A stretch of 64,000 nucleotides of DNA from Nymphalis io (GCF_905147045.1 NC_065902.1:9741377-9805376); one strand, 5' to 3'; shown: positions 32,416 through 46,587, counted from the stretch's first letter. Notes: generated by a model not told the origin, from the sequence alone. Made by a program: numbers and translations.

Positions 32416-35004
32416 TTAAGTGGACTTGGATGAGACGCTTATCTAATAATGATCTAATATGTATCATTTCTGACACGGAAACATTTACTTCTGTCACGAA
32501 TGCACACTATAATTTTTTTTAATAATGTTAGTAACATTCAATTGCCGTGGCCATAACACTTATGCAGTCAGCAAGCGCGTCTTGTCTCCTTGGATTGATT
32601 GATCGTACGCAACATGGGTGTCATTGATTTTTGAATATCGATTGAGGAATAATCTAGCGAATGTACAACGTTGATACTCATTTTGAATTCGTAATGGATT
32701 CTTTCGCCATCATAGGGTCCGGTTATTTAAGGACTCGAGAATTTGCATATTCACTTACAGCGAGGGCTGTCAATATAATTTTTTGTCAATTGAATATATA
32801 TTATTCTAAGTTTATTTCAGAATTTCGCTTTCACGTATATGCCATATCGATTTAATAACAAGTTCGTACATATAATATACTAGGAAAATATATAAATAAT
32901 TAATGTCTAGTTTGCTAAAATAATCTCATAAATCGGAGACAAGGGGAAATTAAATTAGTCATATATTAATGTATAATAAAATTAAATGTTTTAAATAACT
33001 ATAATATATTTATATATTTTATATTGAACTCGAAATTACCCAACTATTAAAATATTATAAGTTGCTATATTGACTCGTTTATATCAATAAAAAGGGATGT
33101 TCAGTAGTATAACGGTTCATTTGAGTGTGAAATATCTCGTAAATATTAACTAGAATAAATTAAAGAAATAATTAAAAATTAATCAAATGTTTACGCTACT
33201 TACCTAAAGCAGCAAAAAACTATAAACTTATATAAAACGTTTTTGACAACCCTTCTTAGTTCTCACCTACACACGTAGCACACATACAAATATTGAGTAG
33301 CAAAGTTGTGATATGAATGCCTATAGCTTTTTTTTAATTAATTTTTATACAAGACAACGAAGCTTCAGCCTGATATGTAAATCGGTCTTATAGATTTTAA
33401 TTGACTTACATTAAATTAATTAACGATAAATACATATGCCTTAATTTAACAATGTCTCATTGAATTTAATTATACTATATAATATATAAATTATTCTTAA
33501 AAATAATAACAAATCATGGTACTCATAGTTGACAAATTGATCAATTAAAACAAAAAAAAAACTCGAACATAAAAGCTGTTTTTTCTATTCAATATAATGC
33601 TATCAATTTATGTAGAACCGTTTGCTAGTTCGTATGCTTTATATTTTATTGTAATTTTTAATTGTCACCTTTAAAACACGGACCATTAAATTAACGAGGT
33701 AAAATGAATCGTAAACACGTAAACGGTTCGGAACTGTCACGGCTATGGTTAAATCATTGCAGACTTCCTTGATTCATCACCACTTCTGGGTGGTCGGTAA
33801 TGTTACGATCTCTTGGAATGGTTTACATACATTGATCGAACAATATTTTTTCATTAGTATGTTAACATCACAATGTTATTATGAATCTCTTTATTTCAAC
33901 GTTTTCATTAAAATTAAGATTCTACGTCTTTTATATTATGAAAAAAAAAAAATTACACGCATTTAATAGTCGTAAGACGAAATAATTTTGACCTTTAATT
34001 TGTGGGTTTGATATTTAAGTATCATTAAGTATAGAATAAAAATAAAAACTATTTTTAAATTTGGAACGAAATGAATTTGTTAATTGAAAATATTTATTGC
34101 AGAATTCCTTAATCCATCAAGCAAAATAACGATCTAATAAAATTTTAAAAATGATACGTGTTATAATAAAATCTTTAGATATCAAATACAGATAATATTT
34201 CAAATGTCTTAATTTGATTCAATTCGATTCGCATCGAATGTTTCATAAAAATATTATATTCAAATATAAATTTTAAAAACCTTCCAATAGAATCAACAGA
34301 TTTTGATAATAAATAAAGATGTTTAAGTGAAACAATAAATCACCAATAAATTATGATGTAAGCACCAATTATTGTAGATAGATATGTTCGAAATTTAAAA
34401 TCAACGCGGATATTATCGATACCTAAGCTAAATTGTTTGAATTAAAATTCCTGCGCACATCACGCGTACGTCTCTGAATAAAATAATAAACTGCAATATG
34501 CTATCGGTAAAATCCAGAATTTATGAATATTTAAGATCACACACACAAAGCGATTGTTTTTTGTTAGAAGAAAGTCCACGACTTATTTAGCCATATACAA
34601 AGTTGCAAGTAAATCATTTTATTTCAAATCAATAAAAAATGTTTTTATATTCCGCGCACCCGGTGGTCCACTCGAAGCATGAGATAGTTATAAAACTTGC
34701 TTCAATCTTGTGAAATAATTACACCGATTTTGTTACATGTTTGTGTTTGCGTCAATAAATCTGAATGTTTGATATGGAGTCGTGGTATTTACCGATTAAT
34801 TCAATTTCCGTAGACAGATTGAAGAGATATCTCGGACAAACGTTAACACATTTTTCCCGCTCCGTAACGCTGTCGAGGCCACTTGGGCCAACTTGGAAGA
34901 GAAATCCAATCCAGGGCCAATTGGAAAAGAAATCCTCTTTAGATAATTATTTTGTGATATATTTTTAATAGCTAGGCAGACTGGCGAATGGGTCATTATA
35001 TATC

Positions 35005-35184
35005 ATATATGGGCTTTACTCGCGTTTGGAGGCAGGTTGTAGGTATAAAAAAGTAGCCTACGTCCTTCTTTGGAGTTCAAGCTTACTCCGTACAAAATTT
35101 CATTAAAATTAGTTCAGTGATTAAGACGTGAAAGCGTAACAGAAAGACATGTTTTCTTTCATATTTATAATATTAGTATAGATT
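35005..35184 (+). repeat. Dispersed repeat family F copy
   Basis: AAAAAAGTAGCCTACGTCCT, TTTCATTAAAATTAGTTCAG and AAGACGTGAAAGCGTAACAG are followed by TTATAATATTAGTATAGAT, the usual end of this repeat. A SINE has inserted exactly at this end (35185). Confidence 0.7.
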
Positions 35185-35488
35185 CAGTAACAGCCTGTTA
35201 ATGACCCACTGCTGGGATAAGGCCTCCTCTCCCTTTTTGGGGAGAAGGTTTGGAGCTTATTCCACCACGCTGCTCCAATGCGGGTTGGTAGAAAACACAT
35301 GTGGCAGAATTTCAATGAAATTAGACACATGCAGGTTTCCTCACGATGTTTTCCTTCACCGTCAAGAACGAGATGAATTATAAACACAAATTAAGAACAT
35401 GAAAATTCAGTGGTGCTTGCCCGGGTTTGAACCCACGATCATCGGATAAGATTCACGCGTTCTAACCACTGGGCCCTCTCGGCTATAT
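35185..35488 (-). mobile_element. SINE family A, full-length, with 12-base target-site duplication
   Basis: This is a complete reverse-oriented copy from CAGTAACAGCCTGTTAATGA to the tRNA-like head ACCACTGGGCCCTCTCGGCT. It is flanked by the exact duplication TTAGTATAGATT (35173-35184 and 35489-35500). It is one of the best-preserved copies in the window. Confidence 0.92.
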
Positions 35489-35517
35489 TTAGTATAGATT
35501 AATGTTACGATATTCGC

Positions 35518-35640
35518 AAAGTGGCTGGCAGCGGGTTGAAATTGAGAGCTGAGGATCGAGCTCAGCGGCTTGCTATTGGAGAGGCCTATGTCCAGCAGTG
35601 GACGACGAAAGGCTGATGTATGTACGTAGTTAATGTTCCG
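35518..35640 (+). mobile_element. RTE-type LINE fragment, extreme C-terminus and 3' end
   Basis: One frame reads SGLKLRAEDRAQRLAIGEAY then VQQWTTKG and stops at TGA 35614-35616. The RAxxR...GEAYVQQW ending is typical of endonuclease-reverse transcriptases of insect RTE-like LINEs. The element is severely 5'-truncated, as such copies usually are. Confidence 0.75.
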
Positions 35641-38600
35641 ATACATATATTAAATATATTTACAATTGATCAAAAACTATTGAGAAAAGAATACAGTACG
35701 AAATAAATATCATCATCTGCAATTTCAGTCGTAAAAATATCTATTAGCATATTTATTTATCTGAACTTCAAATCTCATTTTGTAATAGTTATTTTGGCGT
35801 TCTCTCCTTAACGTCGAACACATTACATGGAAGTTCAAAATAACCTTGCCTTTGAATCGTTTCGAGAAACTCGACATATTTCACACGTCCAAAGAAAACA
35901 GCGTTTTAGTGTGAAAATGTTTCATAATATTCTAATATATGAAGATTAATGAATTGAATTATTATTGTTGCTGTGTAGTTTAGTATTTTAATTATTGAAT
36001 GTAATTAACCAGTGGGAACCGGCAAGAATCAGTTATTATTATATAGAAAATGTTGACCATTTTATGAGTGACCATTCAACAGTACTCGTAAGATACCTAC
36101 TTGAATAATATATATAATGTTTATGTCCAGTTACTTTATTCAAACAATTCGTTTTACGTATGGATAGTAGAATGGTCTACGAAGATAATTCTGAAACTAA
36201 TATTAGCTAATTACGTATATATATAGTTAACATCAATTAGACAATTTTAATCTTCTGTACAATATATTTACAACATTCCGTGCTGTTGTTCGTATATGCT
36301 GTTGACTGTTGAGTTACTTCGTCTAAAGCCAAATCCTAGATGTAGAATCAAGTCATGTCTATCATATAAATGCATTGTCATCACAATTGAACCAACACGT
36401 CAATTTCAACTTAGTAGGATTACAGAAAGTGATCTTGCAAGATTTGATCTAAACTAAGACATTGCAAGTTAAATAAAGCTCGTAATAAAATGCTATGTCA
36501 ATCTTAATTATGTTAAATTTGTATCAATACATTGAAATAATATCAGCGCGCTTTACAAAGGTGGTGTGGGCGCGTGTAATTTCGTTCAATTTCTGGTTTG
36601 TCTACATTTAACTTTCCTGTCTATTTCACACCTACATCACTTTATTAATAAACTCGTAATCGATGTAAGATAATTGGAATTTCTGTAGCTATGGTGTTAA
36701 AACATTATTTAATTGCTGTAATAATATTTAAGAGTATATTTTTATTGACGCTAAATAACATTTTTGTCATAAAACATCTGAGAAAACAAAATATTTGCTG
36801 CGTTGTTAATGTGTGTGTTTGTGTGAGGCGTGTGAAAAATCTAAATCAACAGCTTGCCATAAATGTTTATCATACTTTTCTTCTTAATTTTAATTTTCTA
36901 GTATATTTTGTAGTTATAATTCTTGCCAGTTTTTAGTTAAATTTTTCGTGTATATCTGTGGCAATTGAGATAATATCTTTGAAATGATAAATAATTCCTT
37001 TCATATAATCATATAATAATAATTTATATATAAAGAAATAAACAGTTATATGTCAATTTATATAGAAATCAATCTTGTTTAAAAATGTCTCATATTAAAT
37101 TTGACATTTTCGTAAGACTACTTTTTCTTTTTATTTAAAGCAAAAGTGTACTGACAGATTTATTAAAAATTTGCTTTAAAAATCTATAAAATGGTTGAAG
37201 GTTATTTAAAAAAAAAACCAAAAATCCAATACATAATTATGGTAGATGATTTAATGTAGTATATAATGTCTCATATTAACATAGACGTCTTGCCTTATAT
37301 AGAGTAATACGATCTTGTGTACTGACAATATATTACTTATAGATAAGTTATAATCTTGTATTGAAAATCGGTATGACAGCTACCTGATTATTAACTTGAA
37401 TCTCATCAAGTTCTCTTTAAATAGTACTTTATATTTTATAATAACGTTTGAAGATAAACGAAAAATTACAAAATTTTGTTGGTATGCCTATAAATGTTAT
37501 TTAGCGGGTGGTTCGTTACACAATGCCGTCTTATTCTTTTCTATGTAAAATCAATGATGAAAGAAAGAGAAGAGAAAAACATTGTTTAACTAAACACTTG
37601 TTAAACATCAAGGCAATTTTAAAAACAGTAGCGTTTGCTCGAATTCGAAACCGCTATCTTAGTTTTAAATCCACGTCGTCTATCCACTGGGCTTTTCGAA
37701 ACCTATATGCTGTATGTAAAATTCTATATATTTTATCATATATCACTTATTTTCATTAATAATGAATGCGATAGTTTTTTGTTAAACTTGCTAATTAATA
37801 CAATAAAGCAATTCATTTCTTACTTTTATAATAGTATGTTTATTAAAACGGCAACTGCGCTGGCAACCCTAATAAACGAAAAATTGACATATACTCTATT
37901 TGGTAAAACGTTAATTAATATTGATTCGCACAAATTGCACACAGAATTAACATTCGTGACTGATACGTTCGAATTTACCAAATATAGTAAATGCATGTAT
38001 ATAAATAATTATTATTAACTTAACTAACACGAAGGCCTTCATATAAATCGTTCATACATATTAGATATTTAACCTAGTAACAGAAAACGTAACGTTAATC
38101 GTAAGCTATTGAACGCTAGTAATCGTTATGTTGCACATTAAACGATAATCGGTTTAAAACCGTACCTACCATTATGCTAAATTATCATCAGTCTCATCAG
38201 TTTATTAAAATTGACTCTCCAGCAAGTAGCGAGTAACGTTTAACAAAACGTTACTTAAATTGGCGATCTTTTGTAATATAGCGTACATGTATATATGTAT
38301 TTTGTATTCCAAATAACTGCTATATGTAGTAACATAATTATCCTTATTTGTAAATAAAACTATACGAAAGATTTCTTGAAACGATTTCTTGAATAGTTCC
38401 TTTCACAATATTAGCAGCAAAGCTTACGTACACAAATAGGACGGCGCCAATGTGTTTGTTTATCTATCTGTTATAATGCAGGAGCTGTAGGTAAATGCAA
38501 CTTGTTCGCGGGGGCGAGGCGCCGATATCGAGGCTTGCTATCAAACCGCTGAACTTAGTAATAGTTGAATTTAATGTGTCAATTTTGTTAACAAACAAGA

Positions 38601-38701
38601 ACATATTCAAATATAATGTTCTCGAATGTTCCGAAACAGATGAAGAAAAAAGTTCCGACAACAATTTGTAAGGATGTTTACAATACGAGCATATAGATCA
38701 A

Positions 38702-39021
38702 CTGCCTCGTTGGTCTAGTGGCTTGATATAAGGCCGCAGACCCTGAAGTTTTCGGTTTAATTCCCAGGTCGGGCCAATAAAAAGTTATTGGGTTTTTCTG
38801 TCAGAAAATTATCAGCAGCAGCCCGGAGTCTGGAAGTTGGAAGTGTGTACACTCCTACTCCTGGTCCTGCGCCTGATGATTATGAGAGTTAGGGAATAGA
38901 GAGTGGACCTGTGTTTGCACACACACTTGTGCACTGTAATATCTTTTGCGTAGTTGGCTAATCTCTCTTGAGATTGGCCGCGGTGGCCGAAATCGGTTTG
39001 AAGGACATGATTATTATTATT
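38702..39021 (+). mobile_element. SINE family B copy with internal deletion
   Basis: The head ACTGCCTCGTTGGTCTAGTG is followed by the usual body. It lacks most of the segment between the GTGTGTACACTCC and ATTATGAGAGTTAGGG blocks, and ends in an ATT repeat. TATAGATCAA (38692-38701) and TATACATCAA (39022-39031) may be a target-site duplication with one mismatch. Confidence 0.82.
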
Positions 39022-40404
39022 ATACATCAATAATGAATCACACAATCACAATTAGTAGAATAAAGTACTACAATATATTACCATCTAGAACTAAGATTTA
39101 AAACGCAAATAGAATTTAAGAGGCGCTGACGCAAATGTAAACTAAAATTCATGGACTTCTATTGCGCCGACGCAAATATATGCAGACGACACTACGGCCA
39201 ACAATTCCAAATACGATGCAAAACATGGCACTGGACGCCTTGCTGTGTAATACAATGATAGAAAATGAAGTAATAATGGCATTACATTTGTTGAATGACT
39301 CTTTGAACGTGAATGTCGAATAAATCTTGATTACTGTCAAAGTAGAAGATTTAGAGATAATCTTTGACACTAAACTGTGTCTAGACACATCGTTTCTTAT
39401 CCCTTTATACTGTTCAATACTGCCAATCAACTAGTCCATAAATAAGTAACAGTCTTACACTCAATAGACAGCCATTGGTTTAACCTGGTTCTTGAAATAT
39501 AACACAAACTTCTGGTCTTTACCAATATTTGTTATGAAAGGAGATTGAACTCGTCCGTTAGTGTAGAAATCGGATTTAGTGTAGTAGTAACCGCTGCGAC
39601 CACAGTTCATTTAGTGGTCACGTTCACGTTGAATTTTATTTCATTGAAACAATTCTTTTGTAAATATTTTCAATTGATAAATAAGCAATGCATGTATATA
39701 TAGCGCATTATCAGCCGGCGCATGGTTATTTGTTTTATCGATAATGTTTTATGCATACTTATAATTGCTTTCGCATGTTTTTACTTCAGCTTCATTACCT
39801 ATTCCTACTTTTTTCTTTCCAATTGAATGCGGCTAGTATTTATGGCTATTATCATAAAGATGATTATGAGTTGCACGCCATGATGTGCGTCGGCGCCTTG
39901 TTCGTTAACATCCAGTATGCAAATGTTACCAGTTTGTTTGGAATGGGGATGGTACGAATATTCGCATTCGAATGGCATCGATGATTCGCTACATCGCATT
40001 GCATTCGAACTTTCAAAATGAGATATTTTAGGGATATTATTTTACCGTTGTCATCGTCTATTTATATAATAAATGTGTTGATAAAGATTTTTAATGTAAA
40101 TAAGTATATAGCATACTGTTAGTAATTATGATAAAATTTAATACCCCACCAGATGTCCACACACTTGAAATCGGTTGCGTGCGAATAGTCATTAAAATTA
40201 TCGGTTACCACCGTCTGTGTTAGAGATTACAGTTTAATATGATTTTGTTGTTTATGAGATAAATTTCCATATTAAATCGACGCTTAATGAAGTCTTCTAT
40301 TAAAGAAAATTTTTAAGTAAATGAAGCTTGAAAAGCACTTAAAAAAAGTTATAGCTTATTTAGATGATTAAACCTGTTGTTGTCACGCCTTTGACCTAAA
40401 ATCA

Positions 40405-40530
40405 TTTATTTATTTATTCTTTATTGCACACAATTTACAAACATATAATAACAAGTAGTACATATAGTATGCAAAGGCGGCCTTATCACTTACAGTGATC
40501 TCTTCCATGCAACCTCTGTAAAGAGAAATA
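40405..40530 (-). repeat. Dispersed repeat beginning with a TTTA-rich tract
   Basis: ATTTATTTATTTATTC is followed by TTTATTGCACACAATTTACA, GCAAAGGCGGCCTTATC and GATCTCTTCCATGCAACCTC. This block is typical of the 3' end of a common lepidopteran LINE, read here from its tail. Strand is inferred from the T-rich start. Confidence 0.5.
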
Positions 40531-43500
40531 TTTGTTTTTTTTTTTAGCCAGGATCATTAATCGGCATAGTGTAAAATCATGTTGAATCTTTTAACTTTTG
40601 TTATTGCGTACTAGGTATTAAATATACCCTGTATGTCTTAAATTAGAAATTGTTTTTTTTTCGGCTTTAGTTAAAAATCTGGCTTTTAATTTATACATAA
40701 AGGTATAAAAACCCTTACTGATTAATAAATATTACAGATTTATTAAAGTTGCACATATATTATTATTTTATGAAATTTGTTTCTTTGATTTAATAATGTT
40801 TGATAATAAAAGTTCATTAAGATTTATAAAACAATCAAGTCTAACATAAAATCTTATAGCAGGGTAATAAATTCCATCAAAAAGGTCAAAAGCCAGCTGC
40901 CTGGCGTACCATCTGATTGCACCTTAGGCTCAACAATACTGAATGCTTTACTACGGGCTATAATTACTGGAATACCGGTTACCTTCCATTCCTCTAAACT
41001 CGACTGAAAACCGGAAGTACGCTGGATGCTATTATATTCAACTCGCTGCATAATAGATTGCCTAACCAAATAATCCATTACTCGTCAAACAAACATCAGC
41101 ATTCCGAAATTGATGTTTATAAATATTCTATATTTGCATATGAATTTTTCAATCAGCAAAAAGCAATTATATCTTTATTTTATACAATAAAGCAATTGTG
41201 TAGTATATTTCACATATATAAAAACGAACCGCACATTTTGAAACTGCGCCAAAAACATTAAATGCTTTCAGCTCCTAAATGAGATCACAGCGTGACTACT
41301 CTTCAGCGGTATCTCGAAATTTAAATTCAAAAAGAATAACGGAAGTAGCGAGAGAACATCGGTGTCCTAATGTGGAGGATGTGATTCAGCATAAGTGAAC
41401 TTAAAACTGACTCAGAATAATGTTATCTGACTTTTATAGCTTGCACACGCTCCTCATCTGCACCAGAATTTTAATGTGTTATTTTATTTTATCAATAACA
41501 GCGGATGTTGGACTATCGATAGCGGTGTCTGCGTTTCGTTTCGGCTTATTTTCACTTTCACGATATGTCCTCATAAAGTATGTAACAATTTCACGCGTTG
41601 TTTTCGTATTTGACTTCGCTGCGAATTTATTACGCCTGTATCGACCGCAACAAAGCAAAATGAGATTAGTCATCGCTATTTATTATTTTAATATGTCTCA
41701 CAAAAGAATAATTACGATAGCCGCAGACCTCGAGTTGCAAATGGGAGTTAATTGTTGGCAATAAACTCTGCCAAGTGTCATCGAGCCTAATGTGATTTGG
41801 CGATAAACAATCACCTTACAGAGAAACTCAATTAAGAAAAGGTTCCGTTATCAAAACTGTGGAGGCAGTTCGAGGGCAAAAAGGACAAAAAGGACAGAGA
41901 GACAATCTCGCTTTATATTCTTATCGTATCCAGTCATTTGTCGGCGACATTCCGGGAATAGCGTCGGCGGATGGCCTAATTGACTTAGTCGCCCACATTA
42001 TATCATACTACCATTAACGGTCGACGCCTCTAGGAGCCCCTTTTGTTCTCGACGAGTCCCGACAGGTACTCTCTACCTGTATTATCAACAAAGGCAGTTT
42101 TTTTTTCTAAAACACTTTTGCAGATAAAAATTTTACCTGGCCCTGTTTATTGCTTTGTATCTTTTTAAAATAATGTTTCAAGTATCGAGGGAGTTAATGC
42201 ATTCGCTATTAGTATGTCACAGAAAAGAGATTAACAACCAGAGTGCGTTCACTTTGCTTAAAGTTTTTAGTACCCTTTTATCAATTTTATATGTGTAAAC
42301 ATTTTAATGGAACTAAAATGACTTTTTTTTTCAATTGAATTATTTATTTTATTGGATTAATAAGTTGACATATATGTTTCATGGTTGCTGGCTAAACTTG
42401 CGTTTGTAGCCGTCAGAAGTCAGCGGGAATCGCTAGTGAAATGTTTAAAGCCAAATATTAAAACAAACATTCTCTTGAAAACATATAATATTTATAGGAT
42501 GTTTCCGTCGATATGAAATATTACGAAATAGATAATTTAAAACGTACCTTAGCTATGATTCATAGACAACCTGTCAACGGCACTTTTAATGCCACTCCAT
42601 CATACACTGTCGCTTGACATTTCTCAAACACTCATTATTCTTAATGGCTTTCGAGTGCTTGCCTAAGAATGTATAGAGGATTTCTTAAACATTTAATATT
42701 CTAAATGTTTATCAACACCGCTTTATCCTTTTCAAGTTATAAGAATAATATTGAAGACAATCTTTCACCAAGAGCCTTGGCTTTTAGTGTTATCGTTGAA
42801 TTACTCTTTCCTTTTTCAGCGATGTTTATTTTAAATATACCTGCTTCCTACTTATCTCGGCGTGGTTCTTTATGCTTTACGCTCCTGCCATATATTTAAA
42901 TTACGAGTATCTCTAAAAGCTACGGTCTCGATGCTCTTGAGTTGAGACAAATGTCTACGTTTTTACGATCTAAAATTACCTTTTCAGAGCTCTTATAGAT
43001 TTCCGTTACCTAATGTGGATTTCCGGCGACCTCTGAATCGATCCAGACAGTTAATAAATCACTAAGCAGCGAACGCCGATATGGTTAAAAGCTTCGACGG
43101 TCGTTCTTAAGCAGGGACCGGCTAAGTTGAAGTTCGTGTCAGCTGATAACGTTTCGTAGTTTTTTTGACACCGGGACAACATCCACAGATAGTGGGCTTC
43201 GAGATAATAAAACTCGGCGCCCAGTTTCGGGTACAGTGAGATTTGGGGTGTGGGCAATGTTTAGATAACTTGCCTTCTGTCACTTATTTGCTTCTAACAC
43301 GCCTCGTAGGTTCAAAACGTTGGCGTACTTATTTACATTCATAGTTTGTTCTTGGAAGCGACAGTGCTGATTATTTTCGGTTACATAAAGCTTTATGCTC
43401 CAAATAACAGATTTCATATTCAAGTATGGTCGGCTGGATAACATCTGTTATCGAATCGGTATTTATGTTTTTCGTCTTTCAACCGCACCTGTTGCGGGTT

Positions 43501-45041
43501 TAAATGTAAACTGTATAATTCATTACAAAATCGATGGCTAAGTTTTAACAATTTTCTCATACAATTGAATTTTGTTTTAATCTGTGAATGTTTGTTTTGT
43601 TAATAGACGTAGGCGTGTTTTAAGTGTCTTTTGTCCATGTTAGAGTATTATTTATTCATCGATAGACGAGTGGATTGCCTACATGTTTCGGTCTCTGTAC
43701 ATCTTTGTTCTCACACATTGAACTCGCTTCGTATTTTAATGCTTTTCTTCCGTGCTATCGCCTCAGGTCGTATTTAAATTGAATTTACGTACTAGCGCCA
43801 GCATCTGTCCGATCTAAGATATTTATCACCTAGCTTGCTGCATGTATCGTGTCAAAACGAACGGGATCGTTACGTTGCAGATAAATTTTTACGTGTCACC
43901 TCTCGCTTGCACGTATGCAAAATGATAGAGACAATGCGATTATCGATTGCGATATAGACTCTATTACTCGAAGCTAGAGTATATTTCTGTTTGTTATGAA
44001 TAGGACGGCATTTTCAAGTATCGTAATGACTCGCTACGGTCGCATGAGCGCATTCAGAATCCACTTCTCTTAGGGAAGGTTGTATGTGCTGATTATGATC
44101 TTAAATATTAATCCTTAAATGGTTAACTTAAAGTACATAATTGCTTGAACAATTTGTTAGGTTTCTAGTAAGGAGTGCACACGAAGCTTATCCTTGCCGC
44201 CGCCGCTGGCGCCGGCGCCGCACTTAGAGCGCTATTTTTTCCCTGCGGCAAACCACGCTGAGCTCATAATTTATTCATTAAATTCGTAATTTATTCTTCA
44301 TTCAGACAGCGTAATTTTCTAGTTCGCAGCCATTATAGTTCTTGTATTTGTAATGTCAGCAGTTGGAACAGGCGGGGTCCGTCTTGCGTCTATTTAGGTC
44401 ATAGCCATTCAAATATATAAATTGTCTTATATTTTATTCTACGGTTAAATTTACTAATTACTTTAGACCTAACACCTACAATTTATTATAAATATCATGA
44501 AATAAGAACGCATAATATTAATTAATTAAAACTTCGGTTTATGTCAAATGAAAACCTACACTCGAATATATATCGTTAATCATTTAATTATTTCATTTTT
44601 AATCGTAATAATTAAGTAATTAATACTGCGAACACGCCTAGAATTAATAAAAAATAAACAGTAAATAAAAGCGCTTCATACTACACTCCGTAAACACAGA
44701 CGGCCATTAGTTGGAAGTCCTCGACCTACCATTCGCCCTTGTGACCTAAATAAGACTAACCTATTGTTTTCAATACAGAAATACTTTCCCATAATCTCGT
44801 GTTGTTTACTGACTAGAAATAAATTCTGGGTCACTGCCAATCCTAGGCGCTAGACTTAGAAAATAACGTCGAAGTCTTTAAATCTTAAAAGCCATATTAA
44901 ACGGCACTTGATGATTTGAAATACAATTTAGAGACTTAGAACCGTTTCATAATTTTTCGTCTCAATGTTTAGACTCATGTTCATGCGTTTTGAAAAAAAT
45001 ACTAAATGACATTATTTCATACGATTTTTTTACGCAACAAT

Positions 45042-45215
45042 ATTTTTTTTTTATAATATATGAAGGCGGACGAGAATATGTGCCACCTGATAATCGGTGG
45101 TCACCACAGCCTATAGACATTAGCATTGTAAGAAATGTTAACCATCGCCTACATCGCCAATGCGCCACGAACCTTGGGAACTAAGATGTTATGTCCCTTG
45201 TGCCTGTAACTATGA
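45042..45215 (-). mobile_element. Family C, 5'-truncated copy
   Basis: The T-rich tail side comes first, then AGGCGGACGAGAATATGTGC, ATAATCGGTGGTCACCACAG and GCGCCACGAACCTTGGGAAC, stopping after TGTGCCTGTAAC. Confidence 0.85.
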
Positions 45216-46505
45216 ACAATGTAGGTATAACAAAGGATGTTTCGAACGACCAAAGTCAGTTAAAAATCCATCATTCACAAGTGTTAGTAATATTCATAGC
45301 TTAATAATAATTTTGCTGTGATGAAAACAAGTAGAATTACATAATATTTTGCTTAAGATTATTAAAAAAAATCCATATTTGTCGTTATTTTTAAACTCTC
45401 TGGGATACCGCTTTGAAGTGGATTTTAGAACAACGTTACCATGAGGGCTCCTTGAAAACCATTTTACAAAGAACCCAAACGTTTACTTATTATATTATAA
45501 ATGTTTATAGAAAACGGAATGTTGAGTGGATCTTGTTAACTGGTCGTAAAATCCGTAAGCAGATCGTGGCGACAGATGGAAACGTAAACTGAAAAACTGT
45601 GGTACCGTTGGTAAAAAAATGTGTATAATATAATATTTTATTTAAACTATTTAATTAAATATCCTTGTATTTTTTTGCTTTATTTACTGTATTCCTTTTT
45701 AGTATAAAACATACTCAAAAGACTCTAGTTAAATAAAATCGCTTACGTGAACAAAATGTAAAAGTAATTTGTACTAGTAAAGCGCTTTAAATAAAGAAAA
45801 TATTGAAAAAAATGCTACGTATAACATAGAATATATGAAACTTATAAGATTAAATTTAATTTAAAGCATGGCAGCAATATGACTGAACAGTAAGAAAGGT
45901 TAGCAGAAGCTCAGTCCAGTATTGTATAATCGCTGCAATATGAAACATTTCACACACAGTATCGCGTTTTGTTCGGTTTTATAAGCACTGATAAAAATAG
46001 TAGCTGATATTGTTTCTTCAATTAGCAACTCGACTACGCAACTGATTCGTTTCGACATGCAAGATAAAGAAAATAATTATTTTAGTCTTAATTATTTAAA
46101 TAATCCATTATTAATTTCGAACAAAAAAAATTACAAGTATATTATTCTGACCGTACGTCACACGCTTTATTTATATTACAGGACGGCTTGTAAATCGAAA
46201 CATTGTTTACTGTTCGTAAAATAAACAACCGGACGACGCTACTGGACTTGTAATAACGTGACTATTTTTAAACCAATCAAAACAAACATACAATTTCATA
46301 TATATTTGTCATAACTGGGATCGAACTTGACACTTGCGAAAGATGGCATAAACATATGCGTAAAATTGCACCAGTTGGCCGTCAAATGTATTCAAAGTCA
46401 TATTTATATATGTGGGCGATGATAAGATCAATGCTACTATGAAATATATTAATAGTCTATTTGTATTACTATTGCATTATAATTAATATAACTCGTTCTT
46501 TGCAG

Positions 46506-46587
46506 GTGAGTTCTTGGCTCCTGTGATTTGGCAAGTAAAATACGTATTTATCATTTCAAACATTGGAGGATTTCATGACACAGGCAT
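46506..46587 (+). CDS. Candidate second coding exon (82 bases)
   Basis: A good acceptor (CTCGTTCTTTGCAG, ending 46505) and a strong donor (GTAAGT, 46588) bracket 82 bases. These read on from the phase-1 end of the exon at 22599-22704 without a stop and leave phase 2. The peptide would be GEFLAPVIWQVKY followed by VFIISNIGGFHDTG. The sequence is not part of any repeat I recognise. Against it, the peptide matches no domain I know, and a 23.8-kb intron gives many chances for a random match. A stop (TAA) occurs right at the donor, as expected if the exon ends there. Confidence 0.35.

Larger units (their letters stand above)
22705..46505 (+). other. Long presumed first intron of the signal-peptide gene
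   Basis: No other convincing coding exon was seen on either strand in these 23.8 kb. Apart from the SINE and LINE fragments listed separately, it is AT-rich single-copy-looking DNA. GC-richer islands occur near 25.95, 29.9, 38.45-38.52, 43.0-43.3 and 44.2 kb. Short open frames here lack splice or codon support. Confidence 0.4.

Noticed and set aside
37508..38018. Overlapping + frames of 83 and 127 residues
   Set aside because: Composition follows the AT-rich DNA; no motif, start context or splice support.
41420..41764. 114-residue + frame
   Set aside because: AT-driven hydrophobic composition, no splice or start context and no recognised motif. A 64-residue antisense frame is equally open.
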